From the NCBI GenBank assembly GCA_017450705.1, contig JAFSTC010000058.1:21819-85818 (forward strand): a stretch of 64,000 nucleotides of DNA. The letters run 5' to 3'. The notes beneath the pieces are model-generated. The model saw nothing but the letters and a program-made list of their open reading frames with translations. It did no database searches and was not told the DNA's origin. The position numbers and the translations under genes were made by a program. Positions 45,876-55,488 of this stretch are shown piece after piece (the first letter of the stretch is position 1; the number at the start of each line of letters is the position of its first letter). Source of the stretch: Lentisphaeria bacterium. GTDB lineage: Bacteria > Verrucomicrobiota > Lentisphaeria > Victivallales > Victivallaceae.

Positions 45876-45878
45876 TTT

Positions 45879-45932
45879 TTCACAGGAGGAACTGACTATA
45901 TTATAATATAGTCGTGCCGGGCCGGATTGCAA
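45879..45932. promoter_or_regulatory. Overlapping divergent promoters sharing a 20-bp perfect palindrome
   Basis: GACTATATTATAATATAGTC (45894-45913) is a perfect palindrome. Plus strand: TTCACA (45879-45884), 17 bp, TATAAT (45902-45907) towards the gene at 45984. Minus strand: TTGCAA (45932-45927), 16 bp, TATATT (45910-45905) towards the AraC gene. The two -10 elements overlap inside the palindrome, so only one promoter may be open at a time. A second inverted repeat, CGGATT-GCA-AATCCG, is at 45923-45937. Confidence 0.75.
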
Positions 45933-45983
45933 ATCCGCAAAATTTTACACAAGGTCCCCGAAACAGGGAACAGGAGGATGAGG

Positions 45984-48900
45984 ATGGTCAAAAAGATATT
46001 TCTGCTTTCGCTTACGGTCCTGAGCCTCTGCCGGACCGGCGCGGGGGAACTGCTCAACGGAGGGTTCGAAAAAGCTCTGCCCAAGCCCACGGGGCGGTCC
46101 TTCCGCCTGAAACTTGCCGAAAACTGGGAAACGCTCCTGCAGTCGGGCTCATCGAAACTCGAAGCCTCCCTGAGCGAACAGGCCCACAGCGGCAAGTATT
46201 CCATGCGGATCAAGGCCATCGTCCCCAACAGTTTCGGCGGCGCTTACCAGACCGTCGAATGTACGCCCGACAGTTCTCTCGAACTGTCCATGTTCGTCAA
46301 GGGAACGGCCAACACGAGAGTCTATTTCCGCATCCGGTTCTTCGACGCCGCCGGAAAAACCGACAAGAAAAAATATCTGATGCCCGGCTGGGTCATCCGC
46401 GAAAACGAAAAGGATAAATGGATCGAGCGCAAATACAAGTTCAAAGTTCCCCCCGATGCGGTCAAGATGACGGTCGGCATCGAAACTCTGGGCAACAATT
46501 TCCCCGATGCGGAGATCTTCATCGACGACGTCAAATTGACCTCGGGCGCCTCGGCGGTCCTGAAAAACAAGTATCTGCGCGCCGAGATCGATCCCCTTTT
46601 CGGCGGCTGCATCAAAAGTCTCGAGCTGACCGCGGACGGCAAGACCCGCCAGTTCACGATGCCGCGCACCCTGACGAAAGAAGGCGGGATGGCCGTGGAG
46701 ATCATCCCCGGGAAACGAAATCCCGGCCTCTTTTCCAAAAAGAAATACGAGTTGTCCTCGCCCGTTCCCATGCAGACGATCGTCGTCACCCGTACCGAAA
46801 ACGGCGGCGATCATGACGGCTTGCGGGTAAAAAAGACCTTTGCGCTGGAACCGGATTCCGCCAGGATAAAGGTGACGCTCGAGTTGCTCAATACCGGCAA
46901 AAAAGTCATCGGCACCAGCTGCCGGATCCAGAACTGTCTGCTCCCCCGCGACGGCTTCCTCACCTCGCCGACCAAAGACTGGCTTCAGACCTTCGAGAAA
47001 AACGCCGAAAGCATCAAAACGACCAATGCGGTCCACTCCAACAATCTTCAGCGCGGATTCCTCGCCAAAACCACGCCGGATGCCGCCCTCATCCTGGGGT
47101 TCGATCCCGGGCAGGCAAAAGGCGGTTACTGCTGGGTGGGAAGCGGCATCGACACCATGGAGCTGTCGTACTCCGACATCAGGCTTGCGCCGAAGGAAAA
47201 ATACACCATCGTCTATTTTCTCGGTGTTTCCGGCGCCAACGCACCCGTTTTCGCCGTCAACGGCGATCTGGTCCTTGGCGTGGATTCCCTGAAGGCTCCC
47301 CGAAAACTGATCGTATCCGCTCTGAAAAAAATCGATGCGCAAGTCGATATCAACGGCGAGAGCAGGGCCGTCAGTCTTCTTCCGGGCGAAAAGGCGGAGG
47401 TTCCGGGCAAGGAGTTCACGGTCGCTTGCGGCAAGCAGGGCGACAAATATAACGCAAGTTACAAGGCCATGTTCATCAAGGGGATCAAACTGCCGCCTCC
47501 GGCGAAGAGTTCGAACATCTCCCGTTTCGACAACTATTTCCCCGTCATCGTCAACGGCGATGTCGCGCTGACCTGGAAGGAATCCAACGGCGTGGACGGC
47601 TACGCCAACCGTTTCCTCCGCAATCTCGAAGCCAATCTGCGCGAAGGCGCCGCGATCGGCATCAATGCCAGCATGCAGTCCCGCACGCTCCAGAAGAGCG
47701 TTCTCCCCGCCGCCAAGCTGCCCGACGGACGCAATCTGCTGGGCGAACTCTGCCTCAAATACAAGATTTCCCTCTTCCCCAACACCCTGATGCTTTACAG
47801 AGACGATGTGGATGTGGATAAATTCCGCCCCGTCCTTGCCAAACGGATGGATCTTTTCTGGCACAAGGACACCATCGAGCTGATGAAAAAATACGACAAG
47901 GCCGTCAAGGCCGTCCTTACCGCCGACGAAACGACGGCCCAGAACATCCCCTGTATGCTCGAAGCCCACGAAACTCTGGCGAAAGCGCTGCCCCATGACG
48001 TGCCGCTTTATCCCTATTTGAACATCCATGCCCGGGTCTATATTCCCTACGTGCCGATCTTCTGCGGCGACTGGTACCCCATCAGCCGCAAGAATGCCTC
48101 GGGACGAAATCCATGGAGCATCGGAAGAGTCACCGCCGAGACCGTCCAACTCGCCAAAGACACCCCCGTCCACGTGATCCTGCAGTCTTTCGGCTACTTC
48201 AAGGAGGTCTACGGTTTCCCGACGGTCGAGGAGTTCCGCCTGATGGGCCACCTGGCCGCCGCCAACGGCGCGAAGGGCTTCGAGATCCACGAAGTCAACA
48301 ACCGCGGGCTCTCCTGGCGTTACAAATACGGCTACCACTACGCCGCGCGGGGGAACGCAGGAGAATACACGCCCCTCTGGTTCGAGATCGGGCGCTGCGC
48401 CCGGGAATTCACCGCCATCGGCACCCAGTTCACCGGGACCTTCCCCGGCAAAAACCCTGCGTACCTCGAAAACATCAATACGCCCGACTACCGCAGTAAA
48501 AACGGGTTTTACACGGGGCCGCAGGTCAAATTCTTCACGCTCGAAAGGAAGGACGGGACCCTCTTCGCCGTCGCGGTCAATCACGCTGTCGAGAAGAACA
48601 TCAGGCAGCAAGTCGTCTTCCGCAACCCCGCCGGGACGCGGGTCTGGTCGCTGACGAAGATGGCGCCGGCAGAAAAAAACTACACCATGGATCTTGCCCC
48701 CGGAAGCGCCGAATACTTCGTCATCGGGAGTGAGGCCGCGGTCGAAAGAGCCGTCAACATGGTCGCGCTGGAACGGGCAAAGCGCCTGAATGTCTCCTTT
48801 TCGATTGCGGCTGAGCGCGCCGCCGGCAACGGTGTCGACATCGCTGCCGCCGCCGCGTCCGCAAAGAGATCCGCTCAGGCCGTCGGACAAGGCCGGGGGC

Positions 48901-49319
48901 TCGAAGCGTTGAAATGTTCAAAGGAGGCCGGAGAAATCCTGAAAAAGACGGTCGCCTCGAGTTCGTTCGGTCAGTTCGACGCCCGCTGGGACAAGGCCCG
49001 TCATGCGCTCTCCGACGTCTGTTTCATGTTCCTGACCCACTTCGATCTGGTCGTCCCGCCCGAAATACGCAAGGCGACCAAACGTTATGAGCAATACCGG
49101 AACACCGCCGATCCCAAAATGCAGAAGCTGGTCGACGACGTGGCCGCCTGCTGGATAGAATACTGGCAGATCGAACACCTGATCGTGTCCGGAAAACTCG
49201 AAGACCGTTCCCGCGCCGAAAAATTCATCGCCCGGGCCCACGCCTGCGCCGCCGCCGCGACGGCGTATCTGAAAGCCAATGCCCATAAGATCGAAGTCGA
49301 CGATCCCTACAGAGATTGA
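45984..49319 (+). CDS. Large secreted protein with N-terminal carbohydrate-binding-like domain, function unknown (copy A)
   Basis: An 1111-residue protein with a signal peptide (MVKKIFLLSLTVLSL). Residues about 20-180 resemble a jelly-roll carbohydrate-binding module (LNGGFEKALPKPTG, KYSMRIKA, AEIFIDDVKL). A long beta-sandwich-like stretch follows. A probable TIM-barrel-like region then has VLTADETTAQNIP, CGDWYPISR, GFEIHEVNNRG; the family is not one I recognise. The C-terminus is helical. It is paralogous to 50122-53301 along its length. The start is ATG 45984, six bases after AGGAGG; the ATG at 45978 touches that site. The conserved Asp/Glu pair (TADET) may be catalytic, which is inference. 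Confidence 0.75.
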   Translation: MVKKIFLLSLTVLSLCRTGAGELLNGGFEKALPKPTGRSFRLKLAENWETLLQSGSSKLEASLSEQAHSGKYSMRIKAIVPNSFGGAYQTVECTPDSSLELSMFVKGTANTRVYFRIRFFDAAGKTDKKKYLMPGWVIRENEKDKWIERKYKFKVPPDAVKMTVGIETLGNNFPDAEIFIDDVKLTSGASAVLKNKYLRAEIDPLFGGCIKSLELTADGKTRQFTMPRTLTKEGGMAVEIIPGKRNPGLFSKKKYELSSPVPMQTIVVTRTENGGDHDGLRVKKTFALEPDSARIKVTLELLNTGKKVIGTSCRIQNCLLPRDGFLTSPTKDWLQTFEKNAESIKTTNAVHSNNLQRGFLAKTTPDAALILGFDPGQAKGGYCWVGSGIDTMELSYSDIRLAPKEKYTIVYFLGVSGANAPVFAVNGDLVLGVDSLKAPRKLIVSALKKIDAQVDINGESRAVSLLPGEKAEVPGKEFTVACGKQGDKYNASYKAMFIKGIKLPPPAKSSNISRFDNYFPVIVNGDVALTWKESNGVDGYANRFLRNLEANLREGAAIGINASMQSRTLQKSVLPAAKLPDGRNLLGELCLKYKISLFPNTLMLYRDDVDVDKFRPVLAKRMDLFWHKDTIELMKKYDKAVKAVLTADETTAQNIPCMLEAHETLAKALPHDVPLYPYLNIHARVYIPYVPIFCGDWYPISRKNASGRNPWSIGRVTAETVQLAKDTPVHVILQSFGYFKEVYGFPTVEEFRLMGHLAAANGAKGFEIHEVNNRGLSWRYKYGYHYAARGNAGEYTPLWFEIGRCAREFTAIGTQFTGTFPGKNPAYLENINTPDYRSKNGFYTGPQVKFFTLERKDGTLFAVAVNHAVEKNIRQQVVFRNPAGTRVWSLTKMAPAEKNYTMDLAPGSAEYFVIGSEAAVERAVNMVALERAKRLNVSFSIAAERAAGNGVDIAAAAASAKRSAQAVGQGRGLEALKCSKEAGEILKKTVASSSFGQFDARWDKARHALSDVCFMFLTHFDLVVPPEIRKATKRYEQYRNTADPKMQKLVDDVAACWIEYWQIEHLIVSGKLEDRSRAEKFIARAHACAAAATAYLKANAHKIEVDDPYRD

Positions 49320-49337
49320 ATAAAAATGGAGACAGTT

Positions 49338-50105
49338 ATGATGGAAAGAAAAGATACCGAACGAAAGTCCGCCGCCTTCACCCTGATCGAGCTCCTGGTC
49401 GTCATCGCCATCATCGCCATTCTGGCGGCGATGCTGATGCCCGCCCTGCAGCAGGCCCGCGAGGCGGGCCGCAATTCCAACTGCGTCGCGAATTTGAAGA
49501 CCCTGGGCAACTGGTGGCAGCTTTACACCGACGACAACAGAGGAGAACTGATGGCGGGCCGTCTGCAGCCGGTGTGGAACAACGGCGGGTATCTCCAGTG
49601 GTATGAATACATGTTCGTCACCTACGTCAGGAACGCCTCGACCAGAAGCGGTTTCGTCGCGGCCGGACGCGCCTGCAACAACTTCTGGTGCCCCGGCGAC
49701 GGCATGAGGAGGGAACGGTAGTCCTCGATCCCGATCTCCCTCTCCTACGGCTACAACGTCGGTCTGGGCGTCACAGGCATCCCCTTCTCGATCAAATGGC
49801 TGCGCAAAGTCAAGCCGGGGCTTCCCAACATCAACAAGGTCATCGTTGCCGGGGACGCCTGGTCCTATTTCCGCTTTCCCGGCAATGAAAGCCAGTTCGG
49901 CAGCGGCGCCAGCTCCGTCGAATATCTGCACAGCAGCAACCGCGCCTGCGTGGGCAAGTTCGGCGCGCACAAGGACCGTATGAACCAGCTCCACCTCGAC
50001 GGCCACGTCGAAGCGCGCAATTTCTTCTACTACAACACCTCTTCCAACGGCTCCGACCTGTGGAACGTCCCCGCGGCGAATATCGGCCAAAAGTATCAGC
50101 TGTAA
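49338..50105 (+). pseudogene. Prepilin-like H-X9-DG gene interrupted by an in-frame TAG
   Basis: The frame starts at ATG 49338, six bases after GGAG. It has a 13-residue leader ([13 protein letters not shown]) and [16 protein letters not shown], with Ala before the cleavage point. After 127 codons it meets TAG at 49719-49721. The same frame then continues for 127 sense codons to TAA at 50103-50105, encoding SYGYNVGLG and the family tail H-KDRMNQLHL-DG. Joined, the product would be about 255 residues, matching intact relatives (256-267). TAG ends other genes here (1287, 21609, 55488), so this is a nonsense mutation, a sequencing error or readthrough. It lies between the two paralogous large genes of cassette 3. 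Confidence 0.85.
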
Positions 50106-50121
50106 AGACAGGGGGATTGTC

Positions 50122-53100
50122 GTGAAGTCTTTTCTGCTCGCCCTTGTCCTGCTGGCGGGGGGCGCGCTGCCGGGAGCGGACCTTCTGAAAAACGGATCCT
50201 TCGAAACGCCGCATCCCTCCCCCCGCGGCGGCAAGACCTGGAATCCGCGAATCGTCGCCGACTGGAAAATCAGCCTCAACTCCGGGCGGCGCAAGGTGAA
50301 TGCCGAATGGAGCGACGACGCCTTCGACGGAAAGAAGTCGATGAAGCTCACCGCGCTCCAGGCGAAGGTTTTCGCCTCCGTCAGTCAGGAGACGGACTGC
50401 ACGCCCGACAGCGAACTTGCCGCCTCCATGTACATCAAAAGTCCCTCCGGCGCGAAGGGCTATTTCCGGATCCGCTTCATCGGTCCCGACGGCAAGCGCC
50501 GAAAAAAATACCTGCACGGGGGAACGCCTGCGACACGGGAGTGGAAAAGATTCGAATACCGTTTCCGCGTTCCTCCCGACGTGAAACGGCTGTCCCTTGC
50601 CGTGGAACTGCTCGGCGGCACGGCGGGTTCATCGCTTTTCATCGACAAGGTCGAGCTCAACGAAAGCGCGGGTCCCGTACTGAAAAATGACCTTGTCCGT
50701 GCGGAGATCAATCCGCTGACGGGCGGCGTGATCGACCGGTTCGTCGTGAAAACGCCCTCCGGGAACGAGGAACTGACCATTCCCCGCACGCTCAATTCCT
50801 CGGGCGGGCTCGCCGTGGACGTGATCCCCGCGGGAAAACTGCCGGGGCTCTTCGCCAACAGGCGTTTCGAACTCGAGGTGCTGGAAAGGAACCGCAAGAT
50901 CCGCGTCACCGGCGAAAACGGAACTCTCCGTTTGGCGAAAACCTTTACGCTGGATCCCGCGGCCCCCCGCATCACGGTGGCGTGCGCGCTCACGAACCGC
51001 GGCGCCGGGCCGTGCCAAACGACATGGCGCGTCCAGAACGTGCTCCCCGCCCGCGACGGTTTTTACACCGCGCCGACCAAAGACTGGCTCCAGAGCGTCC
51101 GCCGCGACGGCGAGTCCGTCAAGACGATGACGAGCATCCGGGTCGACAATCTCATGGGCAGCTGGCTCGCCAAAAGTACGCCCCAGGCGGCGTTCACGGC
51201 GATCTTGCCCCAGGGAAAAGCGGACAGAGGCTATCACTATATGTCCGAAAAGATCGACACCGTGGAGTGGTATTTCAACCCGTTCCGTCTGGCCCCGGGG
51301 GAGACGAAGAGCTTCACTTATACGCTGACCGCCGTCCCCGAGGGCTCTCCCGTCGTCGCCGCTGACGAAAGCGGGATCCGTCAGGTCGATGATCTCGATA
51401 CGCCCGCCAAGGGTTCCGTCTACGACGGAAAAACCTTCCGCAGGCGCGAGATCGGCAAAGAAGGCTTCGACGTGCCGCCCGGGGTGGCTTTCGGCCGCAA
51501 TTACAAGGCGCGGTTCATCCGCGGGATCAAACTGCCGCCGCCTCCGCCGGTCTCAGGCATGCCGAAGCGGCTGAAGGGGTTTTTCATGTACGCCGGCAGC
51601 GACCCGGCCCTGACGTGGAAAGAGTGTTCCGGCACCTCCAAAGACCGGGATTTCGTTGCGGCGGCGCGGCGCTCGTTCCGCGACGCGGCCAAAAATTACC
51701 TCAATCACATCCGGCTGGGGCGGCTGAGCTATCCCGGCGCCTTTGCCCCGGGGAATCTGCCCGACGGGCGGAACGTCATCGGCGAGCTGGGACGGCGGTA
51801 CAAACTGCACTACTCCGTCGGCGTCATGGCCTTCGACAAACATCACGTGGATGTGGAAAGATCCGCCCCGGACATCCGGAAGCGGATCGAAGGCAAATTC
51901 ACGCCCGAGAGTCTCGCGTTCATCAAAAAATACGCGGACCTCTTCCTCTACGTCTGCACCGCGGATGAGCCCAGCGGCCAGAACATCCCCGCCATGCTCT
52001 ACACCCATGAGCAGCTTGCGAAACTGCTTCCGGACCTGCTGCTCTTTCCGGTCGTCAATGTTCACCAGTTCGTGTTCATTCCCTACGTATCGGTCTTCAA
52101 CGGCGACTGGTATCCCGTCAGCCGGGTCTCGGGCCGCAAGCCCTGGTCGGTGGAGACGATCACCTCCGAAGCCGTGAAACGCTGCGGGAGCGTTCCCTTC
52201 TTCGTCACGCTCCAGGCCTTCGGGGGCCGGGGCGGCGTCTACGGTCTGCCGACGCCCGGCGAGGCCCGGCTGATGATAACTTTGGCCGCCGCCTGCGGCG
52301 CCAAGGCGATCAGCTTCCACGAGACCGTCAACCGCGGGATGCAATGGCGGGCCAATTACGGCTACGCCTACACCTTCTACGGCAACGCCGGAGACATCCA
52401 CCCCGGCTGGGAGGTCATCGGCGAATGCGGCAAATGGCTGAGCGGGATCGGTCCCCTCCTCACGGAACTGGCTCCGGACGGCAGCTTTCAAGGCGTGACG
52501 GCCGAATGCCGGGAGTACCGCAGCGGCAACGGTTTTTACGTCGGTCCCGAGGTAAAGACTTATGTCCTCGGCGGTTCCCGCGGCCGGGTGATCTTCGCCG
52601 TCAATCAGAACGTGGAGCAGAACGCCTCCGCCGTCGTGCGTTTCACGATCCCCGCGGGGGAAAAGTTGTTTTCGCTGAAAACCTGCAAGCAAGTTCCCGC
52701 AGAACGGAAAGTGACGCTGCCCCCCGGCGGCAGCGCCATCTGGTATCTCGGGAAAGACGATTCCGTGATCCCCGAGATCGAGCGCAATTACTTCGAGCGG
52801 GGAGTTCTGGTGCTGGGGATCGACGCGGAACGCGCCGCGAAAAACGGCGTCGATCTCTCGAATTTTTACCGTCTGACCAAGGGCGAAAAAACGGTGAAAC
52901 AGCTCCGGCTGGCGGAAAAGGCCTGTCTCGAGGCGTTCCGCGGTTCGCCCTTCGGAAAATTTTCCGAAAGATGGGATGAAGCCCGGGCGCAGCTGTCGAA
53001 GACGACGTTCGAATTCGTGCGTCATCAGGATCTGGTGATCCCACCGGAACTGCGCAAAAAAGCGCCGCGCTACAAGCGCTGGAACAACACGGCCGACCCG

Positions 53101-53301
53101 GTCATGCAGAAACTGGCCGATGCCATTGCCGACGATTTCCATGCCTACTGGCGCATCGATGCCGCCATCGACGCGGGAGAATGGCAAACGCATGCCGCCG
53201 AAGCGGAAAAACTCATTTCCAAAATCTCCGCCGACACCAAGGCCGCGCTGGCTCACCTTGAAGCCAACAGCGGCAAGATCAAGGTTGACGATCCGTATTG
53301 A
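50122..53301 (+). CDS. Large secreted protein with N-terminal carbohydrate-binding-like domain, function unknown (copy B)
   Basis: A 1059-residue paralogue of the protein at 45984-49319. It has a signal peptide (MKSFLLALVLLAGG), LLKNGSFETPHPSPR and SSLFIDKVEL in the jelly-roll-like domain, and the shared blocks TKDWLQ, FIRGIKLPPPP, GDWYPVSR, and CTADEPSGQNIPAML in the central domain. The C-terminus is helical with KKAPRYKRWNNTADPVMQKL, as in copy A. The start is GTG at 50122, about seven bases after AGGGGGA. It is probably a glycoside-hydrolase-like surface protein; no known family is recognised. It is convergent with the SGNH hydrolase gene. Confidence 0.75.
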   Translation: MKSFLLALVLLAGGALPGADLLKNGSFETPHPSPRGGKTWNPRIVADWKISLNSGRRKVNAEWSDDAFDGKKSMKLTALQAKVFASVSQETDCTPDSELAASMYIKSPSGAKGYFRIRFIGPDGKRRKKYLHGGTPATREWKRFEYRFRVPPDVKRLSLAVELLGGTAGSSLFIDKVELNESAGPVLKNDLVRAEINPLTGGVIDRFVVKTPSGNEELTIPRTLNSSGGLAVDVIPAGKLPGLFANRRFELEVLERNRKIRVTGENGTLRLAKTFTLDPAAPRITVACALTNRGAGPCQTTWRVQNVLPARDGFYTAPTKDWLQSVRRDGESVKTMTSIRVDNLMGSWLAKSTPQAAFTAILPQGKADRGYHYMSEKIDTVEWYFNPFRLAPGETKSFTYTLTAVPEGSPVVAADESGIRQVDDLDTPAKGSVYDGKTFRRREIGKEGFDVPPGVAFGRNYKARFIRGIKLPPPPPVSGMPKRLKGFFMYAGSDPALTWKECSGTSKDRDFVAAARRSFRDAAKNYLNHIRLGRLSYPGAFAPGNLPDGRNVIGELGRRYKLHYSVGVMAFDKHHVDVERSAPDIRKRIEGKFTPESLAFIKKYADLFLYVCTADEPSGQNIPAMLYTHEQLAKLLPDLLLFPVVNVHQFVFIPYVSVFNGDWYPVSRVSGRKPWSVETITSEAVKRCGSVPFFVTLQAFGGRGGVYGLPTPGEARLMITLAAACGAKAISFHETVNRGMQWRANYGYAYTFYGNAGDIHPGWEVIGECGKWLSGIGPLLTELAPDGSFQGVTAECREYRSGNGFYVGPEVKTYVLGGSRGRVIFAVNQNVEQNASAVVRFTIPAGEKLFSLKTCKQVPAERKVTLPPGGSAIWYLGKDDSVIPEIERNYFERGVLVLGIDAERAAKNGVDLSNFYRLTKGEKTVKQLRLAEKACLEAFRGSPFGKFSERWDEARAQLSKTTFEFVRHQDLVIPPELRKKAPRYKRWNNTADPVMQKLADAIADDFHAYWRIDAAIDAGEWQTHAAEAEKLISKISADTKAALAHLEANSGKIKVDDPY

Positions 53302-53317
53302 CGCGAGGGCCGCGCGC

Positions 53318-54025
53318 TCACCGGGCGATGCGGTCGTAGAGGTCCATTGCCGGAAGCAGGGATTCGTGACAGGCGATGCGCCGCGGATCGATCCCCAGGT
53401 GGTGCAGCAGGATCACACCGATCAGCGTATTTCCGTACTCGTTGACGTGCATGGCGTTGCGCAGAAGTCCGTAAAGATGCGTCTCCGCCGGGACGGCATC
53501 GAAATACTTGTACTGGTCGACGAGAAACACGCCGTTGCGCGCCGCCGCTTCGCGAATGAGCTGCATGTACTCGAAAAAGAGTTCCCCGCGCCGGGGGTCC
53601 ATCCCCTTGAAATGCGGCTTGTAGTAGGTCTGCAGAATGGGGACGGCGTCCAGGCCTCTGATCTTTTCGACGATGAGGTCGAGATTGCGGGAAAACTCCG
53701 CGGCGGGAACGTGCTTCGGCGCGGCGGGATTGCAGTCGTTTCCCGCGAACGTGACGATCACGATGCCGGGAGAAAATGCCGCCACGTCGCGGTCGAAACG
53801 GGCCAGTCCCTCCCGGGTGTTGTTGCCGCTCTCACCCGCATTTATCAGATGAAACTTTCTGCCGTATGCGGCCCGGATCCCCAGCTCAAGAACATCGCTC
53901 CAGTGCGTGCCGGGAATATGCCGCTCGGTGTTGGAGGCCCCGAACACCACGATGTTGAAATAACGGCTGTCCCTGATTTTTTCCACCGCTTCGCGGCAGA
54001 TCGGCGTCTCGATTTTCTCCGCCAT
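53318..54025 (-). CDS. SGNH/GDSL-family hydrolase
   Basis: A 235-residue esterase-fold protein without a signal peptide. Block I reads VVFGASNTE (GDSL becomes GASN, Ser kept), block II Gly is in NAGESGNNT, and block III is FAGNDCNP (GxND kept). Block V reads NAMHVNEYGN: His is present, but the usual Asp three residues before it is Asn. Relatives remove acetyl groups from polysaccharides. The start is ATG 54025, nine bases after AGGAG; a longer frame to 54172 has no support. It lies opposite to cassette 3 and may deacetylate its glycan (inference). Confidence 0.8.
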   Translation of the reverse strand: MAEKIETPICREAVEKIRDSRYFNIVVFGASNTERHIPGTHWSDVLELGIRAAYGRKFHLINAGESGNNTREGLARFDRDVAAFSPGIVIVTFAGNDCNPAAPKHVPAAEFSRNLDLIVEKIRGLDAVPILQTYYKPHFKGMDPRRGELFFEYMQLIREAAARNGVFLVDQYKYFDAVPAETHLYGLLRNAMHVNEYGNTLIGVILLHHLGIDPRRIACHESLLPAMDLYDRIAR

Positions 54026-54360
54026 AAGGCATTTCTCCTGTCGTGTCTGCATCCGGCCGCAGAGGGCATCGCCCGCGGCGGCCCGTTCCCGCCCGATCTC
54101 CGCAGCGTGGGAAGGCCGGGACCCAAAGGCGTCGATGTCATCCCATCCGGTATGTGCGGCATCGAACACCACCTCCGTATAAGATAGCAGAAATTCCCTT
54201 TATTTCAATTTTTCCGAAAATTTTCATTGTTCCGGGAGTCCCTCTTCAAAATTTTCAAAATATCATTACAGAGGATTTTTTTCGAAACAGGGAGGAAGAT
54301 TTTATCCGCGTACGGTGTAAATTACAGTGAAAATTCAAGATCATCAGGGGAGATCACCGT
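54026..54360. other. Divergent intergenic region, 335 bases
   Basis: The part near 54180-54300 is strongly AT-rich and contains repeated AAAATTTTC-like words. TATCAT at 54261-54266 could be a -10, but no convincing -35 pairs with it. GGGGAG before 54361 is the ribosome site of the next gene. No RNA gene or ORF with a ribosome site is evident. Confidence 0.4.
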
Positions 54361-55488
54361 ATGGATCCGGAAAAGTTTTCCATGCGCCCGGCCGCACTGG
54401 AGCCCCCCGCGGGGGGGACGGCGGAAAAACGCCTTTTTCAGGGGATCCCCGGCGTGGAAACGGCGGGAGACCGGCTGTTCGTTTCGCATTACGCCAACGA
54501 CATCGCGGGGGAAGGACCGGGCAACTACGCCGTTCTCCTCGCCAGCGGCGACGGGGGAAAAAGCTGGGAGGAGATTCTGCACGTCCGGCCCCCGGATCCG
54601 GGCAGCCGCGTCTACGACCCCGTGCTCTGGCGCGATCCCGAGGGACGGCTGTGGCTGTTCTGGGCCCAGTGCCGCAGCGAAAAACTCTGGGACTGCTTCG
54701 ACGGCCGGGCGGGCGTGTGGGCGTCGGTCTGCAAAAATCCGGACGCCGAGAAACTGCGCTGGACCGCCCCCCGCCGCCTCGCCGACGGCGTCATGATGAA
54801 CAAACCCGAAGTGCTGAAGGACGGCTCGTGGATCCTCCCGGTCGCCCTGTGGTCCAACTATCCCGAAAAACTCGCTCCGGAGCAGCTGCCTTTGGCCCGG
54901 TCCAATCTGCTGGTCACGAAAGACCGTGGTAAAACGTTCACCCTGACCGTCGGACCGGACATCCCCGGCAGATCCTTCGACGAACACGCGGCCGTGCAGA
55001 AAAAGGACGGCTCCCTGTGGGTGCTGGCCCGGACGAAATACGGCATCGGAGAGAGTTTCAGCCGCGACGGCGGCAAAACCTGGTCCGCATCTCGGGACAG
55101 CGGTCTGGGCGGTCCGGGCTCCCGGTTCGCGCTGAGGCGGCTTAAATCCGGCCGGCTGTGCCTCGTCAATCACCAGTCGATCCATTTTCTGCCGGGTGAA
55201 ACGCCCCCCGAAAATCAGGTGCGCGAAAAACTTTCGGTCTGGCTCTCGGACGACGACGGGAAATCCTGGTACGGCCGTCTGCTGCTGGACGCCCGGAAGA
55301 ACGTCTCCTACCCGGATATCGCCGAGGGGAGCGACGGCTTCATCTATGAGGTCCACGACCGCGAGCGGCTCGTTCACGGTCAGATCCTCCTCTCGCGCTT
55401 CACGGAAAAGGACATTGCTTCCGGAGAACTCGTCACCCCCGGCGCTTTCCGTCTGATGACGGTCAGCAGCCTGAAAAAAGAGGTATAG
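54361..55488 (+). CDS. Sialidase/BNR-repeat family protein of cassette 4, first copy
   Basis: A 375-residue propeller protein without a signal peptide. Asp-box-like motifs: SGDGGKSW, SRDGGKTW and SDDDGKSW. Further motifs are DPVLWRDPEGRLWLFWAQ and SFDEHAAVQKKDGSLWVLAR. It shares its late block with 6063-7211 (VSYPDI, FTEKDIASGELV). It may be a cytoplasmic exo-glycosidase; the sugar is unknown. GGGGAG lies eight bases before the ATG. It ends in TAG. Confidence 0.8.
   Translation: MDPEKFSMRPAALEPPAGGTAEKRLFQGIPGVETAGDRLFVSHYANDIAGEGPGNYAVLLASGDGGKSWEEILHVRPPDPGSRVYDPVLWRDPEGRLWLFWAQCRSEKLWDCFDGRAGVWASVCKNPDAEKLRWTAPRRLADGVMMNKPEVLKDGSWILPVALWSNYPEKLAPEQLPLARSNLLVTKDRGKTFTLTVGPDIPGRSFDEHAAVQKKDGSLWVLARTKYGIGESFSRDGGKTWSASRDSGLGGPGSRFALRRLKSGRLCLVNHQSIHFLPGETPPENQVREKLSVWLSDDDGKSWYGRLLLDARKNVSYPDIAEGSDGFIYEVHDRERLVHGQILLSRFTEKDIASGELVTPGAFRLMTVSSLKKEV

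Noticed and set aside
49719..49721. TAG read as pyrrolysine or another recoded amino acid
   Set aside because: TAG ends several intact genes in this window (1287, 21609, 55488), and no recoding element is visible; nonsense mutation or error is simpler.
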